The position numbers were made by a program, and so were the translations under genes. A stretch of DNA of 14,892 nucleotides from Chloroflexota bacterium (GTDB lineage Bacteria; Chloroflexota; Dehalococcoidia; SM23-28-2; RBG-16-64-32), in the NCBI GenBank assembly GCA_005880075.1, contig VBJT01000140.1, positions 10,825-25,716 on the forward strand, given 5' to 3'. Below are positions 1-6,226 of this stretch, piece after piece (the stretch's first letter is position 1; every line of letters starts with the position of its first letter). The notes beneath the pieces were generated by a model. It did no database searches and was not told where the DNA came from. It worked only from the letters and a program-made list of their open reading frames with translations.

Positions 1-933
1 ACAGTCGATCAGCTCGTCGACGCCGGCCACGACGTTACAATCCTCGACAGCCTCGTCGCCGGGCATAAGGGCGCTATCAACCCGGGCGCTGAATTCGTTC
101 AGGCGGATGTGCGCGACGAGGAGGCGTTGAACCGGCTCTTCGCCTCTCATAACTTCGACGCCGCGATCAACTACGGCGGCTACATCATCGCGCCGGAGTC
201 CGTGCGCCAGCCTGGGCGGTACTTCGCGAACAACATCGGCGGGGCCATCTGCCTCCTGAACGCCATGGTGGCCTACGGCGTCACTCGATTCGTCTTCAGC
301 TCGAGCGCGGCCGTTTACGGGGAGCCCGAAACGGTCCCTATCTCAGAAGACCACCCGATGCGCCCGATCAATCCATATGGCGAGACGAAGGCCACAGTCG
401 AGCGGCTGCTTCCCTGGTACGAGAAGGAGTTCGGACTGCGCTCCGTCTCACTGCGCTACTTCAACGCTGCCGGCGCCTCGGGCCGCGTAGGCGAGGACCA
501 CCGTCCGGAGACGCACCTAATCCCCAATGTGCTTCAGGTCGCCCTCGACGAGCGGCCAGCAATCTCCCTGTACGGGACCGACTACCCCACCCGCGACGGC
601 ACCTGCGTCCGCGACTACATTCACGTCTCGGACCTGGCGAAGGCTCATCTGCTCGCGCTCGACAGGACGGAGAAGGCGAGCGGCGTCTACAACCTCGGAA
701 ACGGGCGCGGTTTTACCAATCGAGAGGTAATCACCGCCGCCCGCCGAATTACCGGCGTCGAGATCGCCGTCAGCGAAGAGCCGCGACGTCCGGGCGACCC
801 GGCCGAGCTCGTCGCCTCACACCACAAGGCGCGGGCCGAGCTCGGCTGGGAGCCGCAGCATCCGGACATCAAGGAAATCATCGAAAGCGCCTGGCGCTGG
901 CACAGCAAGAACCCAAAGGGTTACGCTTCTTAG
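1..933 (+). CDS. galE: UDP-glucose 4-epimerase, 5'-truncated by window edge
   Basis: Interconverts UDP-glucose and UDP-galactose with bound NAD in the cytosol (Leloir pathway and cell-surface sugar supply). The reading frame is open from base 1. The first visible residues, TVDQLVDAGHDVTILDSL, match the family just after its GxxGxxG nucleotide-binding loop, so roughly 15 residues including that loop lie upstream of the window. Seen: the substrate-side serine stretch FSSSAAVYG, the catalytic YxxxK of extended short-chain dehydrogenases in NPYGETKA (Tyr codon 376-378, Lys codon 388-390), the RYFNAAGA stretch, RDYIHVSDLA and YNLGNGRGFTNREV, all in GalE order. The C-terminal RPGDPAELVAS is also typical. 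310 residues are visible, so the full protein would be near the usual 325-340. It converges on thpR. Another UDP-sugar epimerase specificity cannot be excluded. Confidence 0.93.
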   Translation, partial: TVDQLVDAGHDVTILDSLVAGHKGAINPGAEFVQADVRDEEALNRLFASHNFDAAINYGGYIIAPESVRQPGRYFANNIGGAICLLNAMVAYGVTRFVFSSSAAVYGEPETVPISEDHPMRPINPYGETKATVERLLPWYEKEFGLRSVSLRYFNAAGASGRVGEDHRPETHLIPNVLQVALDERPAISLYGTDYPTRDGTCVRDYIHVSDLAKAHLLALDRTEKASGVYNLGNGRGFTNREVITAARRITGVEIAVSEEPRRPGDPAELVASHHKARAELGWEPQHPDIKEIIESAWRWHSKNPKGYAS

Positions 934-963
934 CGCATAGGAACGCCTGAACTCCGCATTGTA

Positions 964-988
964 CGGACAGCCCCTTCAGGTCTGTCCG
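964..988. terminator. stem-loop between convergent galE and thpR
   Basis: CGGACAG (964-970) and CTGTCCG (982-988) form a perfect 7-bp stem with an 11-nt loop, 30 bases after the galE stop and 49 bases beyond the thpR stop. The position between convergent genes suits a bidirectional transcription end. No T-run follows on either strand, so intrinsic termination is only a guess. Nothing else stands out in the 104-bp spacer. Confidence 0.3.
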
Positions 989-1037
989 CCGACGCCCGTT
1001 CCCTCCCTCAACTCTCGCTGTCCGCCAACAACTCGCC

Positions 1038-1643
1038 CTACGTCCCGCCCAACTGAAACACGGCAACCCGCTCGTACACCGCCCCGCTCGGCCGCAGCGT
1101 ACTTCTCATGAGCGACACCTCGCGCACAGGAATCACGCCGGCCGGCGATTGAACCACCGTAATCGCGCCCGGGATACGGCTCGCCGCCTCGCGGGCCGTC
1201 TCCGGGCGGACCCGCGCGAGCGTTACGTGTGCCGACCACACTCTTGCCTCACGCTCGAACCCGAGGCCGTTCATTGCCGACTCGACGCTCTCCTGGAGGC
1301 GCCGGACGGCGTCCACCTCCCCGGTCAGGTCTACCCACACGACGCGCGGCCGGCTGCCCCCAAACGTCCCGAGCTTTCCGAGTGTAAGGTCGTGTGCCGT
1401 AGCCCCTTCTACGGCCTCTTCCAGCGCGTCTTCAATAGCCGGCACCTTCTCGACCGATGTCGCACCGAGGAACTTTAGCGTCAGGTGAATTCCCTCCGGC
1501 CGGACCCAGCGCAGCTTCTCGAGGCCACGGCGCTGGAGTTCATGCTGCAGTCGGGACAGCGCCTCGCACACCTCACCCGGCAGCTCGATCGCAACGAATA
1601 GGCGTGACGAATCCGTCTTGAGCTCGGCCGAAGGGTCAGGCAC
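1038..1643 (-). CDS. thpR: RNA 2',3'-cyclic phosphodiesterase (2H family)
   Basis: Member of the 2H phosphoesterase superfamily (LigT/ThpR), which opens 2',3'-cyclic phosphate RNA ends to 2'-phosphate. Both signature HxTx motifs are present: HLTL at residues 53-56 in a GIHLTLKFLG context, and HVTL at 139-142 in SAHVTLARV. The N-terminal strand RLFVAIELP is also typical. I chose the GTG at 1641-1643, giving 201 residues, close to the usual 180-200. The ATG at 1694 would add 17 residues and a 59-bp overlap with the upstream gene. The GTG overlaps the upstream amidohydrolase stop region by 8 bases, indicating translational coupling and one transcript. GGGA lies about 10 nt upstream as a weak ribosome site. 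Confidence 0.88.
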   Translation of the reverse strand: MPDPSAELKTDSSRLFVAIELPGEVCEALSRLQHELQRRGLEKLRWVRPEGIHLTLKFLGATSVEKVPAIEDALEEAVEGATAHDLTLGKLGTFGGSRPRVVWVDLTGEVDAVRRLQESVESAMNGLGFEREARVWSAHVTLARVRPETAREAASRIPGAITVVQSPAGVIPVREVSLMRSTLRPSGAVYERVAVFQLGGT

Positions 1644-2475
1644 GCTGAGAGAGTCCCAGCAGGCGTGCTGCATTGCCGCCAAGCACGAGGTCACGTTCCG
1701 CTCCGCGGCGCAGGTTCGTTCGCACGTCCTCGATCTGTGTGGCCTGCGTGACCAGCGGGTAATCGCTCCCGAGCAGGAGGCGCCGGGCCCCCCAGCGATC
1801 GATTAGGTCGCGGTATGCCGATTCGGGATAGAGGAAGCGCCGCGCCGCCGTGTCGGCCAACGCGGTCAGCGAGACTTGCGGCACTTCCGGCATCGCGAAG
1901 GGGAGTCCCCCCGCCATGTGTGCGCCGACAATAGTGATGTCTGCGTGCTCCATCGCGAAACGGTAGAACGCGCCGAGCTGAAGTCCCTCCTTGCCCGCGT
2001 ATTCGTGCCCGCCCACCTCGGTCACGTGGAACAGAAGGACGAGGCCGTGTTCTCGGGCCAGCCCCGCCATCCGCGCGCCCGGTTCGCCGTTCACGTCCCA
2101 GTGCTGGCTTTCAGGCCGGAGTTCGCCGACGCCTTTCGCACCGGCGCTCGCGCAGCGAACGATTTCTCCGGCCGCCTCGTCCGCGGCCAGGTTCACGGTG
2201 CAGAACCCAACGATGCGTCCATTGCTCTTCGCCGCCGCCTCGAGCATGTAATCGTTGTGCCGCACGCACATCTCGTGCTCCCGCCAGGCGAAACCGAGCG
2301 CCACGCTGACTGCGACGCCGGCGTAGTCCATGCTCGCCAGCAGCTCCTCCGCCGTCGCGATCTTCGCCCTGGGGCCGGCGTACATCTGCGCGAACGCAGG
2401 ATCCCGCTTCGCATAATCCTTACGTTTTTCGCGAACATCCGGCGGGAAGATATGCGTATGGAAGTCGATGATCAC
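1636..2475 (-). CDS. amidohydrolase_2 family metal-dependent hydrolase
   Basis: TIM-barrel hydrolase or decarboxylase of the amidohydrolase_2 (ACMSD-like) family, 279 residues. Metal ligands are in family order: HTH at residues 6-8 after strand 1 (IIDFHTH), His150 in LLFHVTE, His186 in VGAHMAGG and Asp238 in LLLGSDYPL. The substrate is not recognisable; such proteins act on aromatic acids, lactones or amides. The start is GTG at 2475, the only candidate: an in-frame TAG lies 12 bases upstream. There is no Shine-Dalgarno sequence. Instead TAGAAT ends 6 nt before the GTG, which suggests a leaderless mRNA. It is first gene of a pair with thpR, with overlapping ends. Confidence 0.85.
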   Translation of the reverse strand: MIIDFHTHIFPPDVREKRKDYAKRDPAFAQMYAGPRAKIATAEELLASMDYAGVAVSVALGFAWREHEMCVRHNDYMLEAAAKSNGRIVGFCTVNLAADEAAGEIVRCASAGAKGVGELRPESQHWDVNGEPGARMAGLAREHGLVLLFHVTEVGGHEYAGKEGLQLGAFYRFAMEHADITIVGAHMAGGLPFAMPEVPQVSLTALADTAARRFLYPESAYRDLIDRWGARRLLLGSDYPLVTQATQIEDVRTNLRRGAERDLVLGGNAARLLGLSQRA

Positions 2476-2481
2476 GCGCGG

Positions 2482-2487
2482 ATTCTA
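2482..2487 (-). promoter_or_regulatory. -10 box TAGAAT, leaderless promoter of the amidohydrolase gene
   Basis: Reading the minus strand, TAGAAT is followed by six bases (CCGCGC) and then the GTG start at 2475. A transcript starting about 7 nt after the hexamer would begin at the start codon. No good TTGACA-like -35 is visible 17 bases upstream; that stretch is a purine/pyrimidine repeat. Confidence 0.45.
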
Positions 2488-2564
2488 CAAGGAAAGAAGG
2501 AACGAAGGAACAAGGACCAGCAGAAAGGATTCCCATATGTCGCGGTTCCCCGTTCCTCGGTTCC
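2487..2564. repeat. short tandem repeats forming an inverted pair in the divergent spacer
   Basis: Four imperfect units of an ACnAAGGA type run from 2487 to 2516: ACAAGGA, AAGAAGGA, ACGAAGGA, ACAAGGA. About 25 bases later, 2543-2564 carries units of the opposite polarity: CGGTTCC, CCGTTCCT, CGGTTCC. Bases 2499-2511 can pair with 2552-2564 (GGAAC + AGGAAC against GTTCCT + GTTCC, with a 2-nt internal mismatch), a stem of 11 pairs with a 40-nt loop. It lies between the divergent amidohydrolase and transketolase genes, so it could be an operator region, a REP-like element or a neutral repeat. Confidence 0.6.
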
Positions 2565-2636
2565 GCGGTCGTTTTCCGCCGCCGTGTTGCGATATAACCG
2601 CAAGCGGCCGTTTTTCCGGCATCCTTCGCCGTTCTG

Positions 2637-2642
2637 TATAAT
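2637..2642 (+). promoter_or_regulatory. -10 box TATAAT upstream of transketolase
   Basis: Consensus TATAAT lies 21 bases before the TTG start. The expected transcription start (about 2649) would leave a very short leader that still includes the Shine-Dalgarno sequence AAGGAG at 2651-2656. The -35 region at 17-18 bp (TTCCGG or TTTCCG) is poor. Confidence 0.5.
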
Positions 2643-2663
2643 GCAGCCGGAAGGAGCACCTGT

Positions 2664-3523
2664 TTGGCCCGCGCCCAGACCGTCTCCATCGACGAACTCA
2701 AGTCCATCGCGAAACGAATTCGGCGGCACATCGTCCAGATGACCGCCAACGCCAACTCCGGCCACCCCGGCGGCTCCCTCTCTTCTGTCGAAATTGCGAC
2801 CGCGCTCTACTTCCGCGTAATGCGGCACAGCCCGCAGAACCCGCTGTGGCCTGATCGCGACCGCTTCATCGTCAGCAAGGGCCACGCCACGCCGATGGTC
2901 TACGCCACGATGGCCGAGGCCGGCTACTTCCCGGCCGAAGACCTCATGACGTTTCGAAAGCTCGGCGGCAAGCTCCAGGGCCACACCGTCATGCACAAAC
3001 CGCCGGGCGTGGAGATGTCCGCCGGCGCGCTCGGCATGGGGCTCTCCTTCTCCCTCGGTCACTCTCTGGCAGGCCGGCTGGACGATCGCGACTATCACGT
3101 CTTCTGCTGGCTTCCGCGCACCACCGAGCCGAGAACCTCATTGCAATTGTCGACCGCAACCACATTCAGAACGACGGCTTCTCGGACTACCAGCGCTTTC
3201 CCGACGGCAACGGCGCCCGGCCGCAGCGCCCGGGAGGCTGGGTGCTAAAGGATGGCCACACGGCGAACATCATGAACCTCGAGCCGCTTGAAGATAAATG
3301 GAAAGCCTTCGGCTGGAGCACCCAGCACATCGACGGCCACAACTTTGAGGCGATCATCGAGGCGCTCAAGAAGGCGAAGGCACATACCGACGGGCCTTCC
3401 GTCGTGATCTGCGAAACCATCAAGGGCAAGGGCGTGAGCTTCATGGAAAACAACCCCGATTTCCACGGCAAGGCGCCCTCGCCGGAGCAGCTGGAGCAGG
3501 CCCTGAAAGAGCTGGCGGATTAA
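2664..3523 (+). pseudogene. transketolase N-terminal subunit, broken by a deletion of about 50 nt with frame shift
   Basis: N-terminal (ThDP-binding) half of a two-gene transketolase of the non-oxidative pentose phosphate pathway. Start TTG at 2664, with AAGGAG at 2651-2656 and 7-nt spacing. Intact until Cys148 (codon 3105-3107): SGHPGGS with His34, SKGHA with His74, LQGH with His107 and GALGMGLS. The frame then runs into nonsense and stops at 3248. The family continues in the +2 frame from 3110: ASAHHRAENLIAIVDRN, later EPLEDKWKAFGW, and CETIKGKGVSFME, to TAA 3521-3523. About 17 residues are missing at the junction, exactly where relatives have the LLGDGEcQEG...WEAAM stretch that binds ThDP phosphate through Mg2+. 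As written the subunit cannot be functional. The coding on both sides looks well preserved, so this is either a very recent lesion or an assembly/sequencing error. The stop overlaps the next gene's ATG (TAATG). Confidence 0.85.
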
Positions 3524-4443
3524 TGGTTCAGACAGTCCGCAGCGAAGCGACCCGCACCGCTCTCGGCCCCACGCTTGTGCGCCTATGCCGTGAGGGTTTG
3601 GATATCGTGTGCGTGGATGCCGACCTCGGCTACTCAACCTCCGCCGTTAAATTTGGGCAAGAGTTCCCCGACCGCTTCTTCCCGGTGGGCGTCGCCGAGC
3701 AGAACATGATCGGCGTCTCCGCCGGTCTGGCCGCCTGCGGCAAGATCGCCTTCTGCAGCAGCTTTGCCGTCTTCGCGCCGGGCCACTGCTTTGACCAGCT
3801 GCGAATGGCGGTCGCCCAGCCGGGGACGAACGTGAAGCTTGTCGCCAGTCATGGTGGCGTCGTAACCGGCGAGGACGGAGCGTCGGCCGAAGCGCTCGAG
3901 GACCTCGCGCTTATACTCTCGATGCCCACCTTCCATGTCATCTACCCGGCCGACGTGGTCGAGGCCGAGCAGGCGATCGAGACCGCAACCCTACGCCCGA
4001 AGACGCCGGTGATCTACGACGACTCCGGCTATCGCTTCGAGCTCGGACGCTGGGACCGCCTGCGCAACGGCTCGGACGTCACCCTTATCGCCTGCGGCGA
4101 GCTGGTGAAGGCGGCGCTCGACGCGGCCGAAATGCTCGCAGGCGAGGGCGTGCAGGCGCGCGTGCTGAACGCCTCCTCGCTGCGGCCGGTGGACCGCGAC
4201 GCGTTACGCGCAGCCGCGCAAGAGACCGGCGCCATCGTGACAGTGGAGGACCACTTCGTCCACGGCGGCCTCGCCGGTATTGTCTCGGAAACACTTGCAG
4301 AAGAGCACCCCGTTCCGATGGCCTTAATCGGCATGCGCGACCGCTACGGTACTAGCGGAACATGGGAAGAGCTGCTCGAATACTTCGGCCTAACTCCCCA
4401 GGCCATCGCGGACGCCGCGCGTGGTGTCGTCGCCCGCAAGTAG
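3523..4443 (+). CDS. transketolase C-terminal subunit
   Basis: Carries the pyrimidine-binding and C-terminal domains of a split transketolase, expected to pair with the upstream N-terminal subunit to transfer two-carbon ketol units. 306 residues, usual for these subunits. Seen: VGVAEQNMIG, with Glu59 as the conserved residue that activates the ThDP aminopyrimidine; SHGGVVTGEDGASAEALEDLAL; the C-terminal-domain EDHFVHGGLAGIVSE; and YGTSGTWEELLEYFGLT. ATG 3523 shares its A with the upstream TAA stop (TAATG), so translation is coupled and the two halves should be made in equal amounts. No damage is visible here, in contrast to its partner. 1-deoxyxylulose-5-phosphate synthase is less likely because that enzyme is a single longer chain. 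Confidence 0.92.
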   Translation: MVQTVRSEATRTALGPTLVRLCREGLDIVCVDADLGYSTSAVKFGQEFPDRFFPVGVAEQNMIGVSAGLAACGKIAFCSSFAVFAPGHCFDQLRMAVAQPGTNVKLVASHGGVVTGEDGASAEALEDLALILSMPTFHVIYPADVVEAEQAIETATLRPKTPVIYDDSGYRFELGRWDRLRNGSDVTLIACGELVKAALDAAEMLAGEGVQARVLNASSLRPVDRDALRAAAQETGAIVTVEDHFVHGGLAGIVSETLAEEHPVPMALIGMRDRYGTSGTWEELLEYFGLTPQAIADAARGVVARK

Positions 4444-4472
4444 CTTACCTTCTCCTTCCTCCGCACTTCTTC

Positions 4473-4478
4473 CATAAT
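4473..4478 (+). promoter_or_regulatory. -10 box CATAAT, leaderless promoter of the DUF72 gene
   Basis: CATAAT (one mismatch to TATAAT) is followed by six bases, CCTTCT, and then ATG at 4485. There is no Shine-Dalgarno sequence in between. Same geometry as at 2482, 6976 and 6997. The -35 area is weak (TTCTCC at 4450-4455). Confidence 0.45.
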
Positions 4479-4484
4479 CCTTCT

Positions 4485-5477
4485 ATGCCCGGCCGCATCC
4501 TCGTCGGCTCGTGCTCTTGGGCCGACAAGACGCTCATCGACAGCGGCTGGTACCCGCCCTCGGCGAAGTCGCCGGAGGACCGCCTGCGCTTCTACTCGGA
4601 GCGCTTCCCGATTGTCGAGATCGACAGCACCTTCTACGCGATCCCACAGGAACGAAACCCGGAGGCATGGGTGGATCGGACGCCGCCAGAGTTCACCTTC
4701 GACGTCAAGGCGTACGCGCCGTTTACAGGCCATGCAGCGTCCGTCAACGCACTTGCGAAGGAGTTGCGGGAGCAGCTTCCGGCCGAGGTGCGGGAGAAGC
4801 CGAACTTCTATGCGAAGGACCTGCCGCCGGAGGTCCTCGACAAGGTCTGGCGTCGCTTCAACGAAACGCTGCTGCCGCTTGACAGCGCGGGCAAGCTGGG
4901 GACGGTGCTGTTTCAGTATCCGCCTTGGTTCGGGCCGCGGGCCGACAACCGGGCGATGATTCTCGAGTCCAAAGAGCGGCTCGGCCAGTACCAGATGGCC
5001 GTCGAGTTCCGCAACGCAATGTGGATGGCCGAGGAACGTGACCGCGAGCGGACGCTGAAGTTTCTCGCCGATAACGGGATCACATACGTCTGCGTCGACG
5101 AGCCGCAGGGGTTCAAGAGCAGCGTCCCGCCGGTCACTGCCGTCACTGCGCCTACCGTTCTCGTCCGCATGCACGGTCACAACGCCGAGATGTGGACGAA
5201 GCGGGTCAAGACGGCGGCCGAGCGCTTCGATTACCTGTATAGCGAGGACGAGCTGCGCGAATGGGTGTCGCGAGTCACGGACCTCGCCTCCGATGCCCGC
5301 GAGGTCCACGTCCTCATGAACAATTGCCACCGCGATTACTCCGTGCGCAATGCGCGGGAAATCGGCGAAATGCTGGGGGTGTTCGAGAGGAGTCAGCGGT
5401 CGGAAGTCAGAGGTCCGAGGTCAGATGAGGAGGGAGCCGGCGGCGAGGAGCGTGGGCAACAGAGCAGGCTCTTGTAG
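4485..5477 (+). CDS. DUF72 family protein (YecE-like)
   Basis: Member of the DUF72/YecE family of TIM-barrel-like proteins, whose biochemical role is not settled. Family landmarks in order: GSCSW at residues 8-12 (family G-S-W start), EIDSTFY, FDVKAY, LGTVLFQYPPWF, MAVEFRNAMW, VRMHGHNAEMW and the C-terminal MNNCHRDYSVRNA. I start at ATG 4485, directly before the conserved PGRILVG strand; the upstream in-frame start at 4362 would lie inside the transketolase gene. 330 residues. The last 28 residues (from about 303) are not family-like: Arg/Ser/Gly/Glu-rich and encoded partly by a five-unit heptamer array (5392-5426), so a repeat seems to have replaced or extended the original 3' end. It has its own promoter 41 bases after the transketolase gene. 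Confidence 0.88.
   Translation: MPGRILVGSCSWADKTLIDSGWYPPSAKSPEDRLRFYSERFPIVEIDSTFYAIPQERNPEAWVDRTPPEFTFDVKAYAPFTGHAASVNALAKELREQLPAEVREKPNFYAKDLPPEVLDKVWRRFNETLLPLDSAGKLGTVLFQYPPWFGPRADNRAMILESKERLGQYQMAVEFRNAMWMAEERDRERTLKFLADNGITYVCVDEPQGFKSSVPPVTAVTAPTVLVRMHGHNAEMWTKRVKTAAERFDYLYSEDELREWVSRVTDLASDAREVHVLMNNCHRDYSVRNAREIGEMLGVFERSQRSEVRGPRSDEEGAGGEERGQQSRLL
5392..5426 (+). repeat. five imperfect GTCAGAG heptamers in tandem
   Basis: Units read GTCAGCG, GTCGGAA, GTCAGAG, GTCCGAG, GTCAGAT without gaps. The array lies inside the 3' end of the DUF72 reading frame and encodes part of its non-conserved tail. Seven is not a multiple of three in codons, so unit gain or loss would shift the tail's frame and move the stop. 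Confidence 0.75.
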
Positions 5478-5485
5478 CGCCCGTT

Positions 5486-5528
5486 CGGCCCGAGTACTCC
5501 TTTCCTGAGGAAGGCGTATCGAGGGCCG
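5486..5528 (+). terminator. strong nested stem-loop after the DUF72 gene
   Basis: CGGCCC (5486-5491) pairs with GGGCCG (5523-5528). Inside, TAC pairs with GTA, then CC with GG and TTCC with GGAA around a TGA loop, with small bulges and a GA/GA apposition between outer and inner stems. It begins 9 bases after the DUF72 stop, where a terminator or 3'-end stabiliser is expected, but no T-run follows. A transcribed structural element or part of a dispersed repeat is equally possible. Confidence 0.4.
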
Positions 5529-5607
5529 CGATCGCCGTGGTCTACCGCGAGGCATGAGCTTGCTTTGGTTTTCCGACTAGTGAGTCCCGATTTCAGGTGC
5601 CGCAGGC

Positions 5608-5630
5608 CGGGGGTCTGGGGGTGTCCCCCG
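5608..5630 (+). terminator. G-run/C-run hairpin followed by short T-tract
   Basis: CGGGGG (5608-5613) pairs with CCCCCG (5625-5630), and ATTTTCT follows immediately. This is the best intrinsic-terminator-like structure after the DUF72 gene, though 130 bases beyond its stop and with a short T-tract. Confidence 0.35.
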
Positions 5631-5899
5631 ATTTTCTCCACTTCGCGGCGAGCCCAGCGAGCCCCGATAGAGTCCCTGCTTAACTGAGGCGGATTCCTCG
5701 ATACCCCACGTTGCGGCGCGATTGGGTCGAACAGTAGGCGGCGGCGCAGGCTTATAGCCGGTAGCCGAATGTTTTTCCCGTCTGTCCCCGTTTCTTTACC
5801 TTGCGTTAACTGACGTGAAGAAATGGATAACGTAACCTGAGCATCGACAACGATGAAAACCAGGCCGCCCGCACGGCGGTGAAACATGAGGAGCTTACG

Positions 5900-6226
5900 A
5901 TGGCCAGCTGCCACCCCGCCGGCGGCAATAGCCGAAGCGAAAACCAAGCGAAGCGTTGGGCAACGCCCGGCTTCCGGATCGCGATAGCATCATTGGTCTC
6001 TTTCGTCGTCGTCTCGTTGGGTACAGCGGTTGTAGTGGCTGCCTCAAGCGCCAATTCCAATGCCGCTTACGCCGCGACGTCTTCCTCCACCGTGATGGGA
6101 CCCAAGACAGTCGCCAGCTCGTGGTCGATGTCTCCGCTGCCTGAGGGCGAAGGCGGCGCTGTCAGTAGCTCCACGCAGATGTCGCCGGCCACCGAGCATT
6201 CCTCGTTCGTAGCCGCGCCGCGCTAG
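5900..6226 (+). CDS. small hypothetical membrane or secreted protein
   Basis: Not recognised. 108 residues: a polar N-terminus of about 25 residues ending in basic residues, one hydrophobic stretch at about 27-48 (IAIASLVSFVVVSLGTAVVVAA), then a Ser/Ala/Thr-rich tail with NSNAAYA|ATSSS, where signal peptidase might cut. It is either an exported peptide with a long signal or a single-span protein with a short low-complexity outer part. ATG 5900 is preceded by AGGAG (5889-5893) at 6-nt spacing, which decides the start over an in-frame GTG at 5879. Its TAG interlocks with the stop of the opposite metallophosphoesterase gene. Coding status rests on the ribosome site, hydrophobic segment and length, not on homology. 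Confidence 0.5.
   Translation: MASCHPAGGNSRSENQAKRWATPGFRIAIASLVSFVVVSLGTAVVVAASSANSNAAYAATSSSTVMGPKTVASSWSMSPLPEGEGGAVSSSTQMSPATEHSSFVAAPR

Larger units (their letters stand above)
5478..5899. other. 422-bp region without a convincing gene; several hairpins
   Basis: Between the DUF72 stop and the next gene start. Contents: a strong nested hairpin at 5486-5528; a G-run/C-run hairpin at 5608-5630 followed by ATTTTCT; a doubled TAGCCGR heptamer at 5755-5768; and a possible nine-residue leader ORF at 5853-5882 with a CCGCC/GGCGG stem. The open frame on the minus strand across this region (5393-5947) resembles no family I know and lacks a ribosome site. The look is of dispersed intergenic repeat sequence rather than a decayed gene; I recognise no known riboswitch. 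Confidence 0.5.

Noticed and set aside
1876..2742. 288-residue open frame on the plus strand opposite the amidohydrolase gene
   Set aside because: Antisense shadow of a gene with clear metal-binding motifs; Arg/His-rich composition without any family motif, and it runs into the transketolase start.
3242..3523. Separate small gene starting at ATG 3242 or TTG-like codons
   Set aside because: Its residues are the direct continuation of the transketolase N-terminal subunit, so it is the second piece of a broken gene.
4344..5330. 328-residue open frame on the minus strand opposite the DUF72 gene
   Set aside because: High-GC antisense frame with no recognisable domain; the plus-strand protein is a definite family member.
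5393..5947. 184-residue minus-strand open frame covering the gap after the DUF72 gene
   Set aside because: No family resemblance, it crosses strong hairpins and the heptamer array, and there is no ribosome site; more likely repeat-type intergenic sequence.
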